From NCBI RefSeq assembly GCF_900100275.1, contig NZ_FNET01000019.1:62001-126000 (forward strand): a stretch of DNA of 64,000 nucleotides. Direction: 5' to 3'. Of this stretch, positions 25,968-34,806 are shown in pieces. The translations under genes were made by a program, and so were the position numbers. Each line of letters begins with the position of its first letter. The first letter of the stretch is position 1. The DNA comes from Lentzea albidocapillata subsp. violacea (GTDB lineage Bacteria > Actinomycetota > Actinomycetes > Mycobacteriales > Pseudonocardiaceae). The notes below the pieces were generated by a model. That model was not told the origin of the DNA, made no database searches, and worked only from the letters and a program-made list of their open reading frames with translations.

Positions 25968-26582
25968 TCACCCTCCCGGAGCGGGTTGCACGGAACCCTC
26001 GGTTCGCGAGTCGGGCCTGCGGCCGTCCAGCATCGCGTCCAGCGCGCTCTTCAGCAGGGCCGCATCGGTCTTCCCGGTGATCTTCGCCTCGATCGTGCCG
26101 TCGCGACCGACCAGGAACGTCTCGGGCACCCCGAACACTCCGAACTCCAGGGCTAAGGCCGATCCTTCGTCACGCACGTACCGGTACGCTCCGGCGGGGC
26201 CCCGTCCCAGTTCGTCGAGGAACACCTTCGCACCAGCAGGTTTGTCCTGGTAGTTCACGCCCACGAAGACGACGCCGGCATCCTGATAAGCCTTGGCGGC
26301 GGCCACCAGGATCGGGTGCTCCTCGCGGCACGGCACGCACCACGAGGCCCAGAAGTTCACCACGACGACGTTGCCGCGCAGCTCGGCGAGCGACGTCGAG
26401 CCGCCGCCTTCCAGGTTCGGCGACGCGACGGCCGGCACCCGCTTCCCGATCAGCGGCGAGTCGACCAGTGCCGGGTCCTTGCCCAGGCGACTACCGAAAA
26501 CGGCACCGACGGCCACCGTGACGACGACCACGGCCAGAGCCGCCCACCGGACCTTGCGCCACCCGGACCTCGTGTCTGTCAT
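25968..26582 (-). CDS. ccmG: CcmG/DsbE thiol-disulfide oxidoreductase
   Basis: 204 residues. TM anchor, then thioredoxin fold with VVVNFWASWCVPCREEHPIL and the CcmG/DsbE-type GVFGVPETFLVGRDG. It reduces the haem-binding CXXCH of apocytochrome c before ligation. The start overlaps the CcmI stop. Confidence 0.87.
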   Translation of the reverse strand: MTDTRSGWRKVRWAALAVVVVTVAVGAVFGSRLGKDPALVDSPLIGKRVPAVASPNLEGGGSTSLAELRGNVVVVNFWASWCVPCREEHPILVAAAKAYQDAGVVFVGVNYQDKPAGAKVFLDELGRGPAGAYRYVRDEGSALALEFGVFGVPETFLVGRDGTIEAKITGKTDAALLKSALDAMLDGRRPDSRTEGSVQPAPGG

Positions 26583-27190
26583 CGCGATCCCGTCTCCTTG
26601 AGCGCGGTGAACCGATCACGCACGGCAGCGGGTACGCCGTCACGCCGCAGGACATCGTCCACAACGGACAGCGCGTTCGCACGGTCCTGGTCGGCCGTCT
26701 CCTTCTGGAGCAGGATCTCCAGGTGTGCCGCAGCCTTGTCGTACGCACCGGCGGTGACGTACCTGCGCACCAGCGCGAGCCGCATGCCCGCCACGCCGGG
26801 GTTCGCCGCGATCACCTGCTCCATCTCCTCGTCCGTCACCGCGGAAAGGTCCCGTGACGGCTGCTGGAGCACCTCGTTGCCGCTCACCGCGCCACCGGCG
26901 GGCCGCTCGCCGAGCTGGTCCGGCAACAGAACCACCACGGCGAACAACGCGACCACCGCGGCAACCACGTAGGCGATCGCGGGACCGCGCCGTCCTTGTC
27001 GCCGTGCCCGGCGGGCGACAGGCGATTCGAGCTGCCGAATGGCCGCGGCGGCGACCGCCTCGTACTCGTCGCGGAGCCGCTGTGCCGCGGCGGGAGGGAT
27101 TTCGCCGGCCTCGACCTGTCGCTCGAGGTCGACGATGTCGCGCAACGCCTGGTCGCGTCGCTCTTCGATGCGTTCCACGTCCTCGGTCAC
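26579..27190 (-). CDS. ccmI: CcmI-like TPR protein
   Basis: 203 residues. N-terminal helical hairpin (VERIEERRDQALRDIVDLER) on the cytoplasmic side, one TM around residues 70-90, then a short TPR-like helical region (ANPGVAGMRLALVRRYVTAG). CcmI-type proteins hold apocytochrome c. Starts inside the CcmH stop codon. Confidence 0.78.
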   Translation of the reverse strand: MTEDVERIEERRDQALRDIVDLERQVEAGEIPPAAAQRLRDEYEAVAAAAIRQLESPVARRARRQGRRGPAIAYVVAAVVALFAVVVLLPDQLGERPAGGAVSGNEVLQQPSRDLSAVTDEEMEQVIAANPGVAGMRLALVRRYVTAGAYDKAAAHLEILLQKETADQDRANALSVVDDVLRRDGVPAAVRDRFTALKETGSR

Positions 27191-27666
27191 GGCTGTTCCT
27201 CGATCGGGTCGCGCGTCCGGATCTCTTCCAGTGCGGCGTCGACCATCTCGCGGTCCTCAGTGGACGGTTCCACCGGTTCCGGCCGCCGCCTCCAGCGGAG
27301 CACGAACCACGTCGTGCTCGACGCGACCGCGGCGAGAGACAGGATCCACAGCGCGAGAGTCCTGCCGGACATCGGCGGGTCGATCAGCACCCAGCCGCCG
27401 TAGCGGGCCCGGAAGTGATCGATGATCTGGTCGTCGGTCCGGCCCGCGGCGATCTGGTCGCGCACTACCTGCCGCATGGCCTGGGCGGTGTCCGATGGCG
27501 AGTCCGCGACCGAGACGCTCTTGCACACCGGGCATCGCAGCCGCTGTTCCAGCTCGTAGGCGCGGTCGGTTTCGCGCCCTGGGCCGCCGGCCAACCCGAT
27601 CACCGTGACGGCGAGCAGCACGACCAGCAGCAGCCCGCTCCCCCACCGCACCAGCAACCTACGCAC
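27187..27666 (-). CDS. ccmH: CcmH apocytochrome thiol reductase
   Basis: 159 residues. TM helix, then the CcmH signature LRCPVCKSVSVADSPSDTA and DQIIDHFRARYGGWVLI, then a second TM helix. GTG start at 27666 with GGAGG nine bases upstream; it overlaps the CcmF end. CcmH and CcmF form the haem ligation module. Confidence 0.9.
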   Translation of the reverse strand: MRRLLVRWGSGLLLVVLLAVTVIGLAGGPGRETDRAYELEQRLRCPVCKSVSVADSPSDTAQAMRQVVRDQIAAGRTDDQIIDHFRARYGGWVLIDPPMSGRTLALWILSLAAVASSTTWFVLRWRRRPEPVEPSTEDREMVDAALEEIRTRDPIEEQP

Positions 27667-29632
27667 GGGAGACCACCTCCGGCGCAGCCTCCTCGTCCGT
27701 CTTCTTCCGGCGTAGCCGTCCGCTGACAGCCCAGAACCCGCCTGCCGCGACGAGCGCGCCACCGGCCCACAACCACGACATCAGCGGGTATCGGTAGAGG
27801 TTGAGCACCACCCGGTTGTCTTCGAGCGCACCGAGCGCCACGTAGACGTCCTGCGCGACGCCGGGCCAGACCGACGGCTGTCCCACCGCCTGCGGGCGCC
27901 CGGCGAAGACGCCGAGCCGCGGCTCGGCGACCCGGACCACCCGGCCGCCCTCCCTGAGCACGATGTGGGCGTCGGTGCTGGTCCGGTCGGAAAGCTCGTG
28001 GCGCTCGGTTTTCTCGAACGTCACGGAGTACCCGGCGAACTCGGCCGAGGCGCCTCGTTCGAGGGTCACCGTGGCGCGCTGCGCGAAGGCGCTGGAGGAG
28101 ACGATCGCCAGTGCCACCACGGCGACGCCGAGGTGCGCGAGCTGGCCACCCCAGTAGGCCCGCTGTGACCTCAGCAACCGCCACACCGCCGCGGGGCGCG
28201 GATGCGGCACCGTGACGACCAGCTGCCGGACTGTCGCCGTGACACTTGCCGTCACCAGGAACATCACCAGGACGACGCCAGGATCGCGCACTCCCGCCAG
28301 CACCATCGCCGCGGCGGCGGAACTCGCGATCAGCAGCGGGATGCGCAAACGCATCCACATCACGCCGAACGTGGCGTGCCGATAGGGCGTGAACGGCCCG
28401 ATTCCCATCGCCAGCAGCAGCCCGAGCGACAACGGGACCGCCATCCGGTCGAAGAAGGGCCTGCCCACCGACACCTGTGCCCCGGTCACCGCCTCCACCA
28501 GCACGGGATAGACGGTGCCGGTCAGCACGACGAACGCGAACACGGTCAGCAACAGGTTGTTGACCAGGAAGACGCCCTCGCGACTCGCGAGACGTTCCGG
28601 GCGTGACAAGGACGCCATCCGCTCGCCGCGCAGGGCGAAGAGCGTGAACCCGCCACCGAGCACGAGCACGAAGAATCCCAGCAGCGCGGGACCGACCGCG
28701 GACTGCGAGAAGCTGTGCACGGACACGACGACGGACGAGCGGGTCAGGAACGTGCCGAGGATCGTCAGCGCGAACGTCGCCAGCACCAGCACGAAGTTCC
28801 ACGACTGCAGCATCCCGCGCTTCACCTGCACCACGGCCGAGTGCAGGAACGCGGTGGCTACCAGCCACGGGATCAGCGCGGCGTTCTCCACCGGGTCCCA
28901 CGCCCAGTAGCCGCCCCAACCGAGCACCTCGTACGACCACCACGCGCCGAGCACCAGCCCGCCGGTCAGAAAGCTCCACGCGACGAGGCCGGCGCGGCGG
29001 CTGCGGCGCAACCAGTCGACGCCTCCTCGCCGCAGCAGCAACGCCGACATCGCGAAGGCGAACGGCACGGTGAACCCGACGAACCCGAGGTAGAGCATCG
29101 GCGGGTGGAACGCGACCATGATGTGGTCGCGCAGCAACGGGTTCGCACCCGGCCCATCGGCAGGTGGATTGGCCATGATGGTGAACGGGTTGGCCACCGT
29201 GGTGACGAGACCGAAGAAGAAGATCCCGACCACGCCCATGACACCCAGTGCTCCGGTGCCCAACCGGTCCTCGACCGAGCGCACCTGCCGTGCCACAACG
29301 GCGGTGTAGCCCGCCAGCACCAGCGTCCACAGCACCAGACTGCCGCCCAGGGACGCCCACGCGCTGGTGATGGTGAAGAACAACGGTGTGGACCGGGAAT
29401 GCACTTCGGCCACATAGGACATCGCGAAGTTGTCGGTGACCAGGGCTCCGATGAGGGCGCTCATCGACAGCACGGCGCCGCCGAGCATGCACCACGCGGT
29501 CACCCGCAGGCGTGCGTGACGTACGCGGTCAGGATTGCGCTGAGCCCGGAAACCCAGTAGCGCCAACACGATGGAGGCAGCGAGGCCGAGCATCGCGCCG
29601 CTCCAGCCCGCGGAGGGCAGGACGGTGTTCAC
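27659..29632 (-). CDS. ccmF: CcmF haem lyase subunit
   Basis: 657 residues and about 14-15 TM helices. The WWD domain is clear in GWGGYWAWDPVENAALIPWL, with haem-ligand His candidates in IMVAFHPPMLYLG and VHSFSQSAVGP. It ligates haem from CcmE to apocytochrome c. GTG start at 29632 in GTGA overlap with CcmE. Confidence 0.93.
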   Translation of the reverse strand: MNTVLPSAGWSGAMLGLAASIVLALLGFRAQRNPDRVRHARLRVTAWCMLGGAVLSMSALIGALVTDNFAMSYVAEVHSRSTPLFFTITSAWASLGGSLVLWTLVLAGYTAVVARQVRSVEDRLGTGALGVMGVVGIFFFGLVTTVANPFTIMANPPADGPGANPLLRDHIMVAFHPPMLYLGFVGFTVPFAFAMSALLLRRGGVDWLRRSRRAGLVAWSFLTGGLVLGAWWSYEVLGWGGYWAWDPVENAALIPWLVATAFLHSAVVQVKRGMLQSWNFVLVLATFALTILGTFLTRSSVVVSVHSFSQSAVGPALLGFFVLVLGGGFTLFALRGERMASLSRPERLASREGVFLVNNLLLTVFAFVVLTGTVYPVLVEAVTGAQVSVGRPFFDRMAVPLSLGLLLAMGIGPFTPYRHATFGVMWMRLRIPLLIASSAAAAMVLAGVRDPGVVLVMFLVTASVTATVRQLVVTVPHPRPAAVWRLLRSQRAYWGGQLAHLGVAVVALAIVSSSAFAQRATVTLERGASAEFAGYSVTFEKTERHELSDRTSTDAHIVLREGGRVVRVAEPRLGVFAGRPQAVGQPSVWPGVAQDVYVALGALEDNRVVLNLYRYPLMSWLWAGGALVAAGGFWAVSGRLRRKKTDEEAAPEVVSRA

Positions 29633-30045
29633 GGTGCCGCACCTTCCGTCGCGGGTGGACGGTAGTTCTCGTCGTGCTTGACGATCATCGTGTCGGACAC
29701 GAACCGGCCGCCCTGCCAGGAACCTTCGACAACGACGCCGATGCCAACCTGGAAGAGCTGAGCGGGCGCACCGGTGTGCTCGACGGTCACCGAGGAGCTC
29801 GTCGCGTCCAATCCCGAGCTCACCACGAACCGCAGCCCGCCCGAGGAACGGTCGACGCTGCCGTCGCGGACGAGTCCGCCGAGCTGAAAACGGCGCCCGT
29901 CCGGGAAGTCCGCCCTGCGCCCGACCGCCTCCTCCGGGGTCAGGTAATAGACCAGATTGCGGTTGAGGTTGCCGAAGACAAGCAAGCCCACGAGCACAAG
30001 TACGACGCCTGCGACCGAGACGACCAGAAGCCGGTAGCGCTTCAC
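29629..30045 (-). CDS. ccmE: CcmE haem chaperone
   Basis: 138 residues. N-terminal TM anchor, beta-barrel (OB-fold) domain, and the covalent haem-binding motif VKHDENYRPP with His and Tyr in HxxxY spacing. It takes haem from CcmC and hands it to CcmF. GTG start in overlap with the CcmD stop. Confidence 0.92.
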   Translation of the reverse strand: MKRYRLLVVSVAGVVLVLVGLLVFGNLNRNLVYYLTPEEAVGRRADFPDGRRFQLGGLVRDGSVDRSSGGLRFVVSSGLDATSSSVTVEHTGAPAQLFQVGIGVVVEGSWQGGRFVSDTMIVKHDENYRPPATEGAAP

Positions 30046-30131
30046 GAGCGGCGCACCAAACTGATCGCGTACACAGCAAGCGCGCCATAGGCGATCACGA
30101 AGCCCAGCACGACCCAGGACCACTCACTCAT
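30042..30131 (-). CDS. ccmD: CcmD small membrane protein
   Basis: 29 residues: MSEWSWVVLGFVIAYGALAV followed by YAISLVRRS, one TM helix with a basic tail, as in CcmD. AGGAG before the ATG. It overlaps CcmC by 8 bases and CcmE by 4. CcmD helps release holo-CcmE from CcmABC. Confidence 0.85.
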   Translation of the reverse strand: MSEWSWVVLGFVIAYGALAVYAISLVRRS

Positions 30132-30843
30132 CGCGGGAGACTCCTTCCAGACGAGGTGCGGTGACGACGTCACCTGCCAGCGGGCCTGGCAAGGTGTCCT
30201 CTTCGTCCTGCGCCACGGCGAGACGCACACGCGCCCGCACGAACAACGCGAAGACCGCCGTAAACGCCAGCACGTTGACCAGCAGCGCGGCCAGCATGCT
30301 GTGGTCGATGGTCGGATCACCTGGCTTGAGCACTGTGGGCGGCTGGTGCAGCGACCTCCACCAGAGCACCGACATGTGCACGATCGGCACCTGGACGAAC
30401 GCCAGCACACCGAACACCGCGGCTCGGCGGGCACGCACCAGCGGATCGAGTGTCGCCCGGCGCAACGCCAGATAGCCGAGGTAGACGAAGAACATCAACG
30501 CGGTGGTGACCAGCCGTGGGTCCCACGTCCACCACACGCCCCACACCGGCTTGCCCCACACCGACCCGAGCACGATGGCGAGACCGGTGAAGAACACGCC
30601 GACCTCGGCCGCGGATGCGGCCAGCCGGTCGTACCGGGGTTTCCGCCGCCACAACCAGGCGAGGCTCGCGCCGAAGGTGATCGCGAAGCCGAGGAAGGCC
30701 AGCCAGGCGGCGGGCACGTGGACGTACATCAGCCGCTGGAGGTTTCCCTGGATGCGATCCGGCGGTGCCACCAGGCCCGCGACGAGTCCGACGGCGAGCA
30801 ACACGGCCGCGATGATCGGCAGCCGGCGGCCGAACAGTGTCAT
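30124..30843 (-). CDS. ccmC: CcmC haem handling protein
   Basis: 239 residues and six TM helices. The WWD motif is in WGVWWTWDPRLVTTALMF, with flanking His ligands in YVHVPAAWLAF and QVPIVHMSVLWWRSLHQ. It loads haem onto CcmE. Start overlaps the CcmB stop (ATGA). Confidence 0.93.
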   Translation of the reverse strand: MTLFGRRLPIIAAVLLAVGLVAGLVAPPDRIQGNLQRLMYVHVPAAWLAFLGFAITFGASLAWLWRRKPRYDRLAASAAEVGVFFTGLAIVLGSVWGKPVWGVWWTWDPRLVTTALMFFVYLGYLALRRATLDPLVRARRAAVFGVLAFVQVPIVHMSVLWWRSLHQPPTVLKPGDPTIDHSMLAALLVNVLAFTAVFALFVRARVRLAVAQDEEDTLPGPLAGDVVTAPRLEGVSRDE

Positions 30844-31505
30844 GCCACCTCCTCGAGGTGTGGTGCCCCCAGCAACAATGCGAGCGCGGCGATCAGGTCG
30901 ACGGTCAGCATGAGCAGCAACCAGGGCCACGGGGCGTGGCCCAGCGCGGCGGCCGCGGGTGCCTGTGTTGCTCCGAGCAGCAAAGGGACCGCCAGCGGCA
31001 GTACCAGCACCGGTCCCAGGGTGGTGCGACCGTCGAGCCCTTGAGCGAGCGCGCCGGCGAGTGTCCCGAGCAGACCGAGCCCCGCCGCGACGAGCGGCAG
31101 CACCACGAGCAGCCACGGCCATCCGTGCGGCGCGGGGTCGTACAGCGCGACCGCCACGGGTACGAGCAGCAGTTCGAAGGCGAGCAGCAGCAAGGCGCTC
31201 GCCGCCGCACGACCGGCGAGCCTGACGACGGAATGCACTCCGCAGAGACGCAGCAAGGCGATCTGGGGCGGCGTGTCCACGGCGCTGGTCCGCAGTGTGA
31301 CGAGCAAGCCGAACAACAGGACCACCACCCAGTACAGGCCGGGGCCGATCCCCCGCAGCAACGGGGTGTCGGTGCCGACGGCGAGTGGCACGAACAGCAG
31401 TGCCACCGCACCGAACGGCGTGGTGACCAGCAGTGCCTCGCCCGACCGTGCCTCGAGGCGAAGATCCTTGCGGGCGATCTCGACGAGCTGACGCCACGCC
31501 GTCAT
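30840..31505 (-). CDS. ccmB: CcmB ABC permease
   Basis: 221 residues and six TM helices; N-terminus WRQLVEIARKDLRLEARSGE is typical CcmB. It forms the CcmAB transporter used to release holo-CcmE. Overlaps CcmA stop. Confidence 0.9.
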   Translation of the reverse strand: MTAWRQLVEIARKDLRLEARSGEALLVTTPFGAVALLFVPLAVGTDTPLLRGIGPGLYWVVVLLFGLLVTLRTSAVDTPPQIALLRLCGVHSVVRLAGRAAASALLLLAFELLLVPVAVALYDPAPHGWPWLLVVLPLVAAGLGLLGTLAGALAQGLDGRTTLGPVLVLPLAVPLLLGATQAPAAAALGHAPWPWLLLMLTVDLIAALALLLGAPHLEEVA

Positions 31506-32125
31506 GCGACCACCGCCGGCGCGACGCGTCCCGCAGCGAGCTCGACCACGCGATCCGTCAGGCGCGCGACTTGATCACGGTCGTGGGAGACCACCACGCA
31601 CGCCCCGCCTCGGCGCCGCACGCCGTCCACCACGTGATCCACCAAGGCTGCCGAGGTGACGTCCAGTCCGGTGTGCACCTCGTCCAACAGCAGCAAGGAC
31701 GGCTTGGTGACGAACACCCTCGCGAGATCCGCTCGCCGCCGCATGCCGTGTGAACAGCGATCCGCCCGCCGGTCCGCGGCCGCGGCGAGCCCGACGGTCG
31801 CCAGCGCCGCGTCCGCCACGGCGTCGTCCCGGCCGGTCATCCTCGCGACGAACTGCAGGTTCTCCCTGAGAGTGAGCTGCGAGTAGAGCGCTGGGGCGTG
31901 GCCGAGCAACGCGACGGGACCACGCACCTGGACTGTGCCTGCCACCGGCGGAATCAGGGTGGCCAGTACGTTCAACAACGTGCTCTTGCCCGACCCGTTC
32001 GCACCGATCAGGCCGAGCACCTCGCCGGCCGCCACGACGAGGTCCAGTCCGCGCAGCACGGAGGTGCGCTGCACGTCGACGTGGACGTCGGTGAGCTCGG
32101 CCTGTGGGGACAGCTGAAGATGCAC
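31502..32125 (-). CDS. ccmA: CcmA ABC ATPase
   Basis: 207 residues. Walker A GANGSGKST near residue 42, Walker B PSLLLLDEVH, H-loop VVSHD. The ABC signature region reads SHGMRRRADLAR, a departure from the usual LSxGQ seen in most transporters but close to CcmA forms (SxGxxRR). GTG start at 32125. First gene of the nine-gene ccm block; the operator at 32150 lies 24 bases upstream. Confidence 0.9.
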   Translation of the reverse strand: MHLQLSPQAELTDVHVDVQRTSVLRGLDLVVAAGEVLGLIGANGSGKSTLLNVLATLIPPVAGTVQVRGPVALLGHAPALYSQLTLRENLQFVARMTGRDDAVADAALATVGLAAAADRRADRCSHGMRRRADLARVFVTKPSLLLLDEVHTGLDVTSAALVDHVVDGVRRRGGACVVVSHDRDQVARLTDRVVELAAGRVAPAVVA

Positions 32126-32149
32126 GGGGCGGACCTGCCAGAGGAGCGT

Positions 32150-32168
32150 CTACTAGGATGCATCGTAG
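32150..32168. promoter_or_regulatory. BlaI-type operator 10 (ccm operon and ccdA)
   Basis: CTACTAGGATGCATCGTAG. One mismatch in the right half. Placed between the divergent ccmA and ccdA genes, so a single repressor dimer could govern both arms of cytochrome c maturation. Confidence 0.78.
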
Positions 32169-32237
32169 GCTAGCCGCACGGCCGGGACGGCCCGCATCCG
32201 GGAGGAGGTCGCGCTGGAACTCTTCGCGCTGACGTCG

Positions 32238-32933
32238 TTGGCACTCGTGGCCGGCGTGGTCTCCTTCACCTCACCGTGCACTTTGCCATTGCTGCCAGGC
32301 TACCTCTCGTACATCTCCGGACTGTCCCACGAGGAGCCGAGGTCCCGCACCCGCACAGTACGAGCGGCGCTGCTGTTCGTACTCGGCTTCTCCACGGTGT
32401 TCGTCGCGCTCGGCACGACCGCCTCGGCACTCGGCCTGGCGCTGGCACAGAACCTCCGGGCGATCAACATCGCGGGTGGCGCGGTGATCGTCCTCATGGG
32501 ACTGACGGTCACCGGTCTCGTGCGGATTCCACTGCTGGCACGCCAGGTGCGGTTCGACCTCACCCAGATCGGCCGCGGACCAGCCGGTGCGTTTCCGCTG
32601 GGCGCGGCTTTCGCGTTCGGCTGGACACCCTGCGTCGGGCCGGTATTGGCCTCGATCCTCACCACGGCCGCCACCACGGCCACCGTGTCGCGCGGGGCGC
32701 TGATGCTGCTCGCCTACTCGACCGGCCTCGGCCTGCCGTTCCTCCTGCTGGCACTCGGGTTCTTCCGAGGGAACGACCGGCTCGGCTGGCTGCGCCGCCA
32801 CTCCCGGCACATCGAGATCACCGGCGGCGCCCTGCTCATCGTCATGGGCATCGCGGTGATGACCGGCGACTGGACGCGGTTGATGAGCGACATGCTCGGC
32901 GTCTACGCCCGGCTCGGCTGGCCGCCCCTCTGA
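32238..32933 (+). CDS. ccdA: CcdA-type thiol electron transporter
   Basis: 231 residues from the TTG at 32238 and six TM helices. The redox cysteines are in SFTSPCTLPLLPGY and GWTPCVGPVLASIL. It moves electrons from cytoplasmic thioredoxin to CcmG/TlpA. Family alignment expects about eight more residues (LELFALTS), reached by an unusual CTG at 32214 with GGAGG upstream; the true start may be there. Divergent from ccmA. Confidence 0.9.
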   Translation: MALVAGVVSFTSPCTLPLLPGYLSYISGLSHEEPRSRTRTVRAALLFVLGFSTVFVALGTTASALGLALAQNLRAINIAGGAVIVLMGLTVTGLVRIPLLARQVRFDLTQIGRGPAGAFPLGAAFAFGWTPCVGPVLASILTTAATTATVSRGALMLLAYSTGLGLPFLLLALGFFRGNDRLGWLRRHSRHIEITGGALLIVMGIAVMTGDWTRLMSDMLGVYARLGWPPL

Positions 32934-32935
32934 AC

Positions 32936-32954
32936 CTACTATTTAGAATGGTGG
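32936..32954. promoter_or_regulatory. BlaI-type operator 11 (Cys-rich protein)
   Basis: CTACTATTTAGAATGGTGG. Left half perfect, right half TGGTGG with two mismatches. Starts 2 bases after the ccdA stop and 89 bases before the Cys-rich gene start. Confidence 0.6.
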
Positions 32955-33024
32955 ATCTGGCCAGTTGGATGCGTTCCACAGGGGTAGTCGGATGCCATCG
33001 ACCGTCAGTGAAGAAGCAGTAACC

Positions 33025-33305
33025 ATGACGCAGGCGGCCGAGATGCTCCGCACCTACCCGGTAGACCTGGGCGGGTGAACCAGCAGGCGTTGGCTCGTTG
33101 CATCGAAGCGCACATCTGCGACACGACCGGGCGCGTCCTGTCCCGGCACACCGGCTACAACGCGAACCTCACCTGCGCCGTCCTCGAAGCCTGTACCAGC
33201 GCCTGCAAAGCGTGCGGCGACGAGTGCAAGCGCTGCCAGGTGTACGCCGAGTCCTGTCGTCGTTGTGCACAGGCGTGCCGAGAACTGCTCGATGCTCTGG
33301 GCTGA
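33025..33305 (+). pseudogene. Cys-rich four-helix copper-binding protein (DUF326/Csp-like), frameshifted
   Basis: The ATG frame at 33025 gives MTQAAEMLRTYPVDLGG then TGA; the next frame, entered by adding one G in the GGGTGAACC run at 33073-33078, continues NQQALARCIEAH and then CDTTGRVLSRHTGYNAN, CTSACKACGDECKRC and CRRCAQACRELL. The joined protein would be 93 residues; relatives are ~40 longer, so an internal segment with further Cys pairs is also missing. Such proteins bind many Cu(I) ions via Cys-x3-Cys helices. Either a sequence error or a broken gene. Confidence 0.72.
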
Positions 33306-33350
33306 GCGGCTTCCGTGCGAGGCGGGTCATCGCCACCGCAAAGGCCGAAC

Positions 33351-33388
33351 GTTGGTGTGGTGAGCGGTGCCACGCCCACCACACCAAC
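33351..33388. terminator. Convergent terminator
   Basis: A 12-bp stem, gttggtgtggtg / caccacaccaac, between the Cys-rich gene and the convergent HMA gene. Confidence 0.8.
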
Positions 33389-33394
33389 GGGTTG

Positions 33395-33616
33395 TCAGGG
33401 CATCGGTGATGCCTGGTAGCCGAGCTCTTCGATCGCGCGGATGACGTCCTCAGGAGTGCTCTGGCCCGGATCCAGCTCGACCGTGCTGCGCCCCTGCTTG
33501 ACCGCGGTCTGGGTGCTTTGGACGCCGGGCAGGTCTTCGAGGGCGTCATCGATGAGCAGCGCACAGCTGCCGCAGTGCATGCCCTCGACTCGGAAGACGT
33601 GGGTCGTGACGGCCAC
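33395..33616 (-). CDS. HMA-domain copper chaperone 2
   Basis: 73 residues. One HMA domain with GMHCGSC near residue 13 and a typical AIEELGYQA ending. The His in GMHC differs from GMTC of CopZ. GTG start at 33616 with GAGAGAGG upstream. Starts 13 bases after the DsbD-like gene, so likely cotranscribed. Confidence 0.88.
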   Translation of the reverse strand: MAVTTHVFRVEGMHCGSCALLIDDALEDLPGVQSTQTAVKQGRSTVELDPGQSTPEDVIRAIEELGYQASPMP

Positions 33617-33629
33617 AGTGGAACCTCTC

Positions 33630-34712
33630 TCAGACGATGGTGATGACACCGGTGTACATGCCCATTCCGCAGGCGTAGTCCAGCCGTCCCGGCTGCAGCA
33701 CGCCCAGATCGATGCGCGTCTCGCCTCTCACCGGCAGAACCTTCTGCTCGTCGCGGATGACGAACGACCGCACGCAACCCTGCGCGTTCTCCGACTTGAC
33801 GACGAGCGTCGTCGGCATACCGGAACGAACCTGAACGTTCTCGGGGCTGTAGGAACTTGAGCGTGCGGTGATCACCACCGTTTGCTGCCCACCTGCTTCG
33901 GACACGGCAGTGGTGTCGGCAGGGGCGTCATTCCCACCGAAAGATTGCGCGATCCTGCTTGCCGCCAACGGTGATCCGGCCAGTTCCAGGCCACCGTTGA
34001 GCGTGTACAGGCCCATCGCCAGCACCACCAGGCCGGTCACGACGGCCAACCTGCCCTTCCAGGCGGTGGCCGCTTTGCGGGCGGCGTAGCCGAGGATCGC
34101 GAACAACGGGCCCGTACCGAGCACGAACACGGCCATCGTCGCCGCTCCCGACAACGCGGAACCGGACGCGAGCGCCAGCGCCTCCACGGACAGCGTGACA
34201 CCGCAAGGGATCAGCACCGTGGCAAAGCCGAGCAGCGCCGGCGCCAACGCAGCCTGCGAACGTGCGCGACTGCGCACGATCTTCATCCAGGACACCGGCG
34301 GTTCGACGACTATGCCGCGGAAGCCCGGCACCCCGAGCTGCGCCAGTCCGAACACGATGATCAGCAGACCGGCGCCGATCTGCAGCCACGTGCGAAGCCC
34401 GACAGACAGCTCCACCACGCTGCCGAGTGCGCCCAGCAACGCGCCGAGCAGCGCGTGCGAGACCAGTTTGCCGGCCAGGAAACCACCGACCGGGGCCAGG
34501 TCGTCACCGAGCTGGGCACGCCAGTTCTGCCGCTCGGCGACTGCGGCAGCCTGCTTGTTCTTCCCTCCCGCGGCACGACGGGCAGGGGCAGCAGGTTCGG
34601 CGGTCGCCGCGCGCTGGCGGGTGATCAATCCGGTGAGCAGACCACCCTGCACCGCGGCGCAGGAAACACCACCGGCGAACAGTCCGGTGACCAGAACAGC
34701 AGCAAGATTCAC
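33630..34712 (-). CDS. DsbD-like/TauE-type membrane protein with C-terminal cupredoxin domain
   Basis: 360 residues. N-terminal six-TM DsbD_2/SafE-like domain with GGVSCAAVQGGLL and LIPCGVTLSVEAL as paired membrane cysteines, then from about residue 265 a cupredoxin-like domain (SSSYSPENVQVRSGMPTTLV ... DYACGMGMYTG) with candidate Cys/Met copper ligands. Fusions of this kind are known in copper and cytochrome oxidase maturation. GTG start with GGAGGAG. Proposed role: membrane metal or electron transfer with an exterior copper site. Confidence 0.85.
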   Translation of the reverse strand: MNLAAVLVTGLFAGGVSCAAVQGGLLTGLITRQRAATAEPAAPARRAAGGKNKQAAAVAERQNWRAQLGDDLAPVGGFLAGKLVSHALLGALLGALGSVVELSVGLRTWLQIGAGLLIIVFGLAQLGVPGFRGIVVEPPVSWMKIVRSRARSQAALAPALLGFATVLIPCGVTLSVEALALASGSALSGAATMAVFVLGTGPLFAILGYAARKAATAWKGRLAVVTGLVVLAMGLYTLNGGLELAGSPLAASRIAQSFGGNDAPADTTAVSEAGGQQTVVITARSSSYSPENVQVRSGMPTTLVVKSENAQGCVRSFVIRDEQKVLPVRGETRIDLGVLQPGRLDYACGMGMYTGVITIV

Positions 34713-34806
34713 GAAAGCTCCTCCACGCGAGATGGGAAAGGCCGAAGGACGCACCGGACGAAGTGCCGATGTCGCACGGTTGCCCGCCACCCGGCGTCGA
34801 ACCGGG

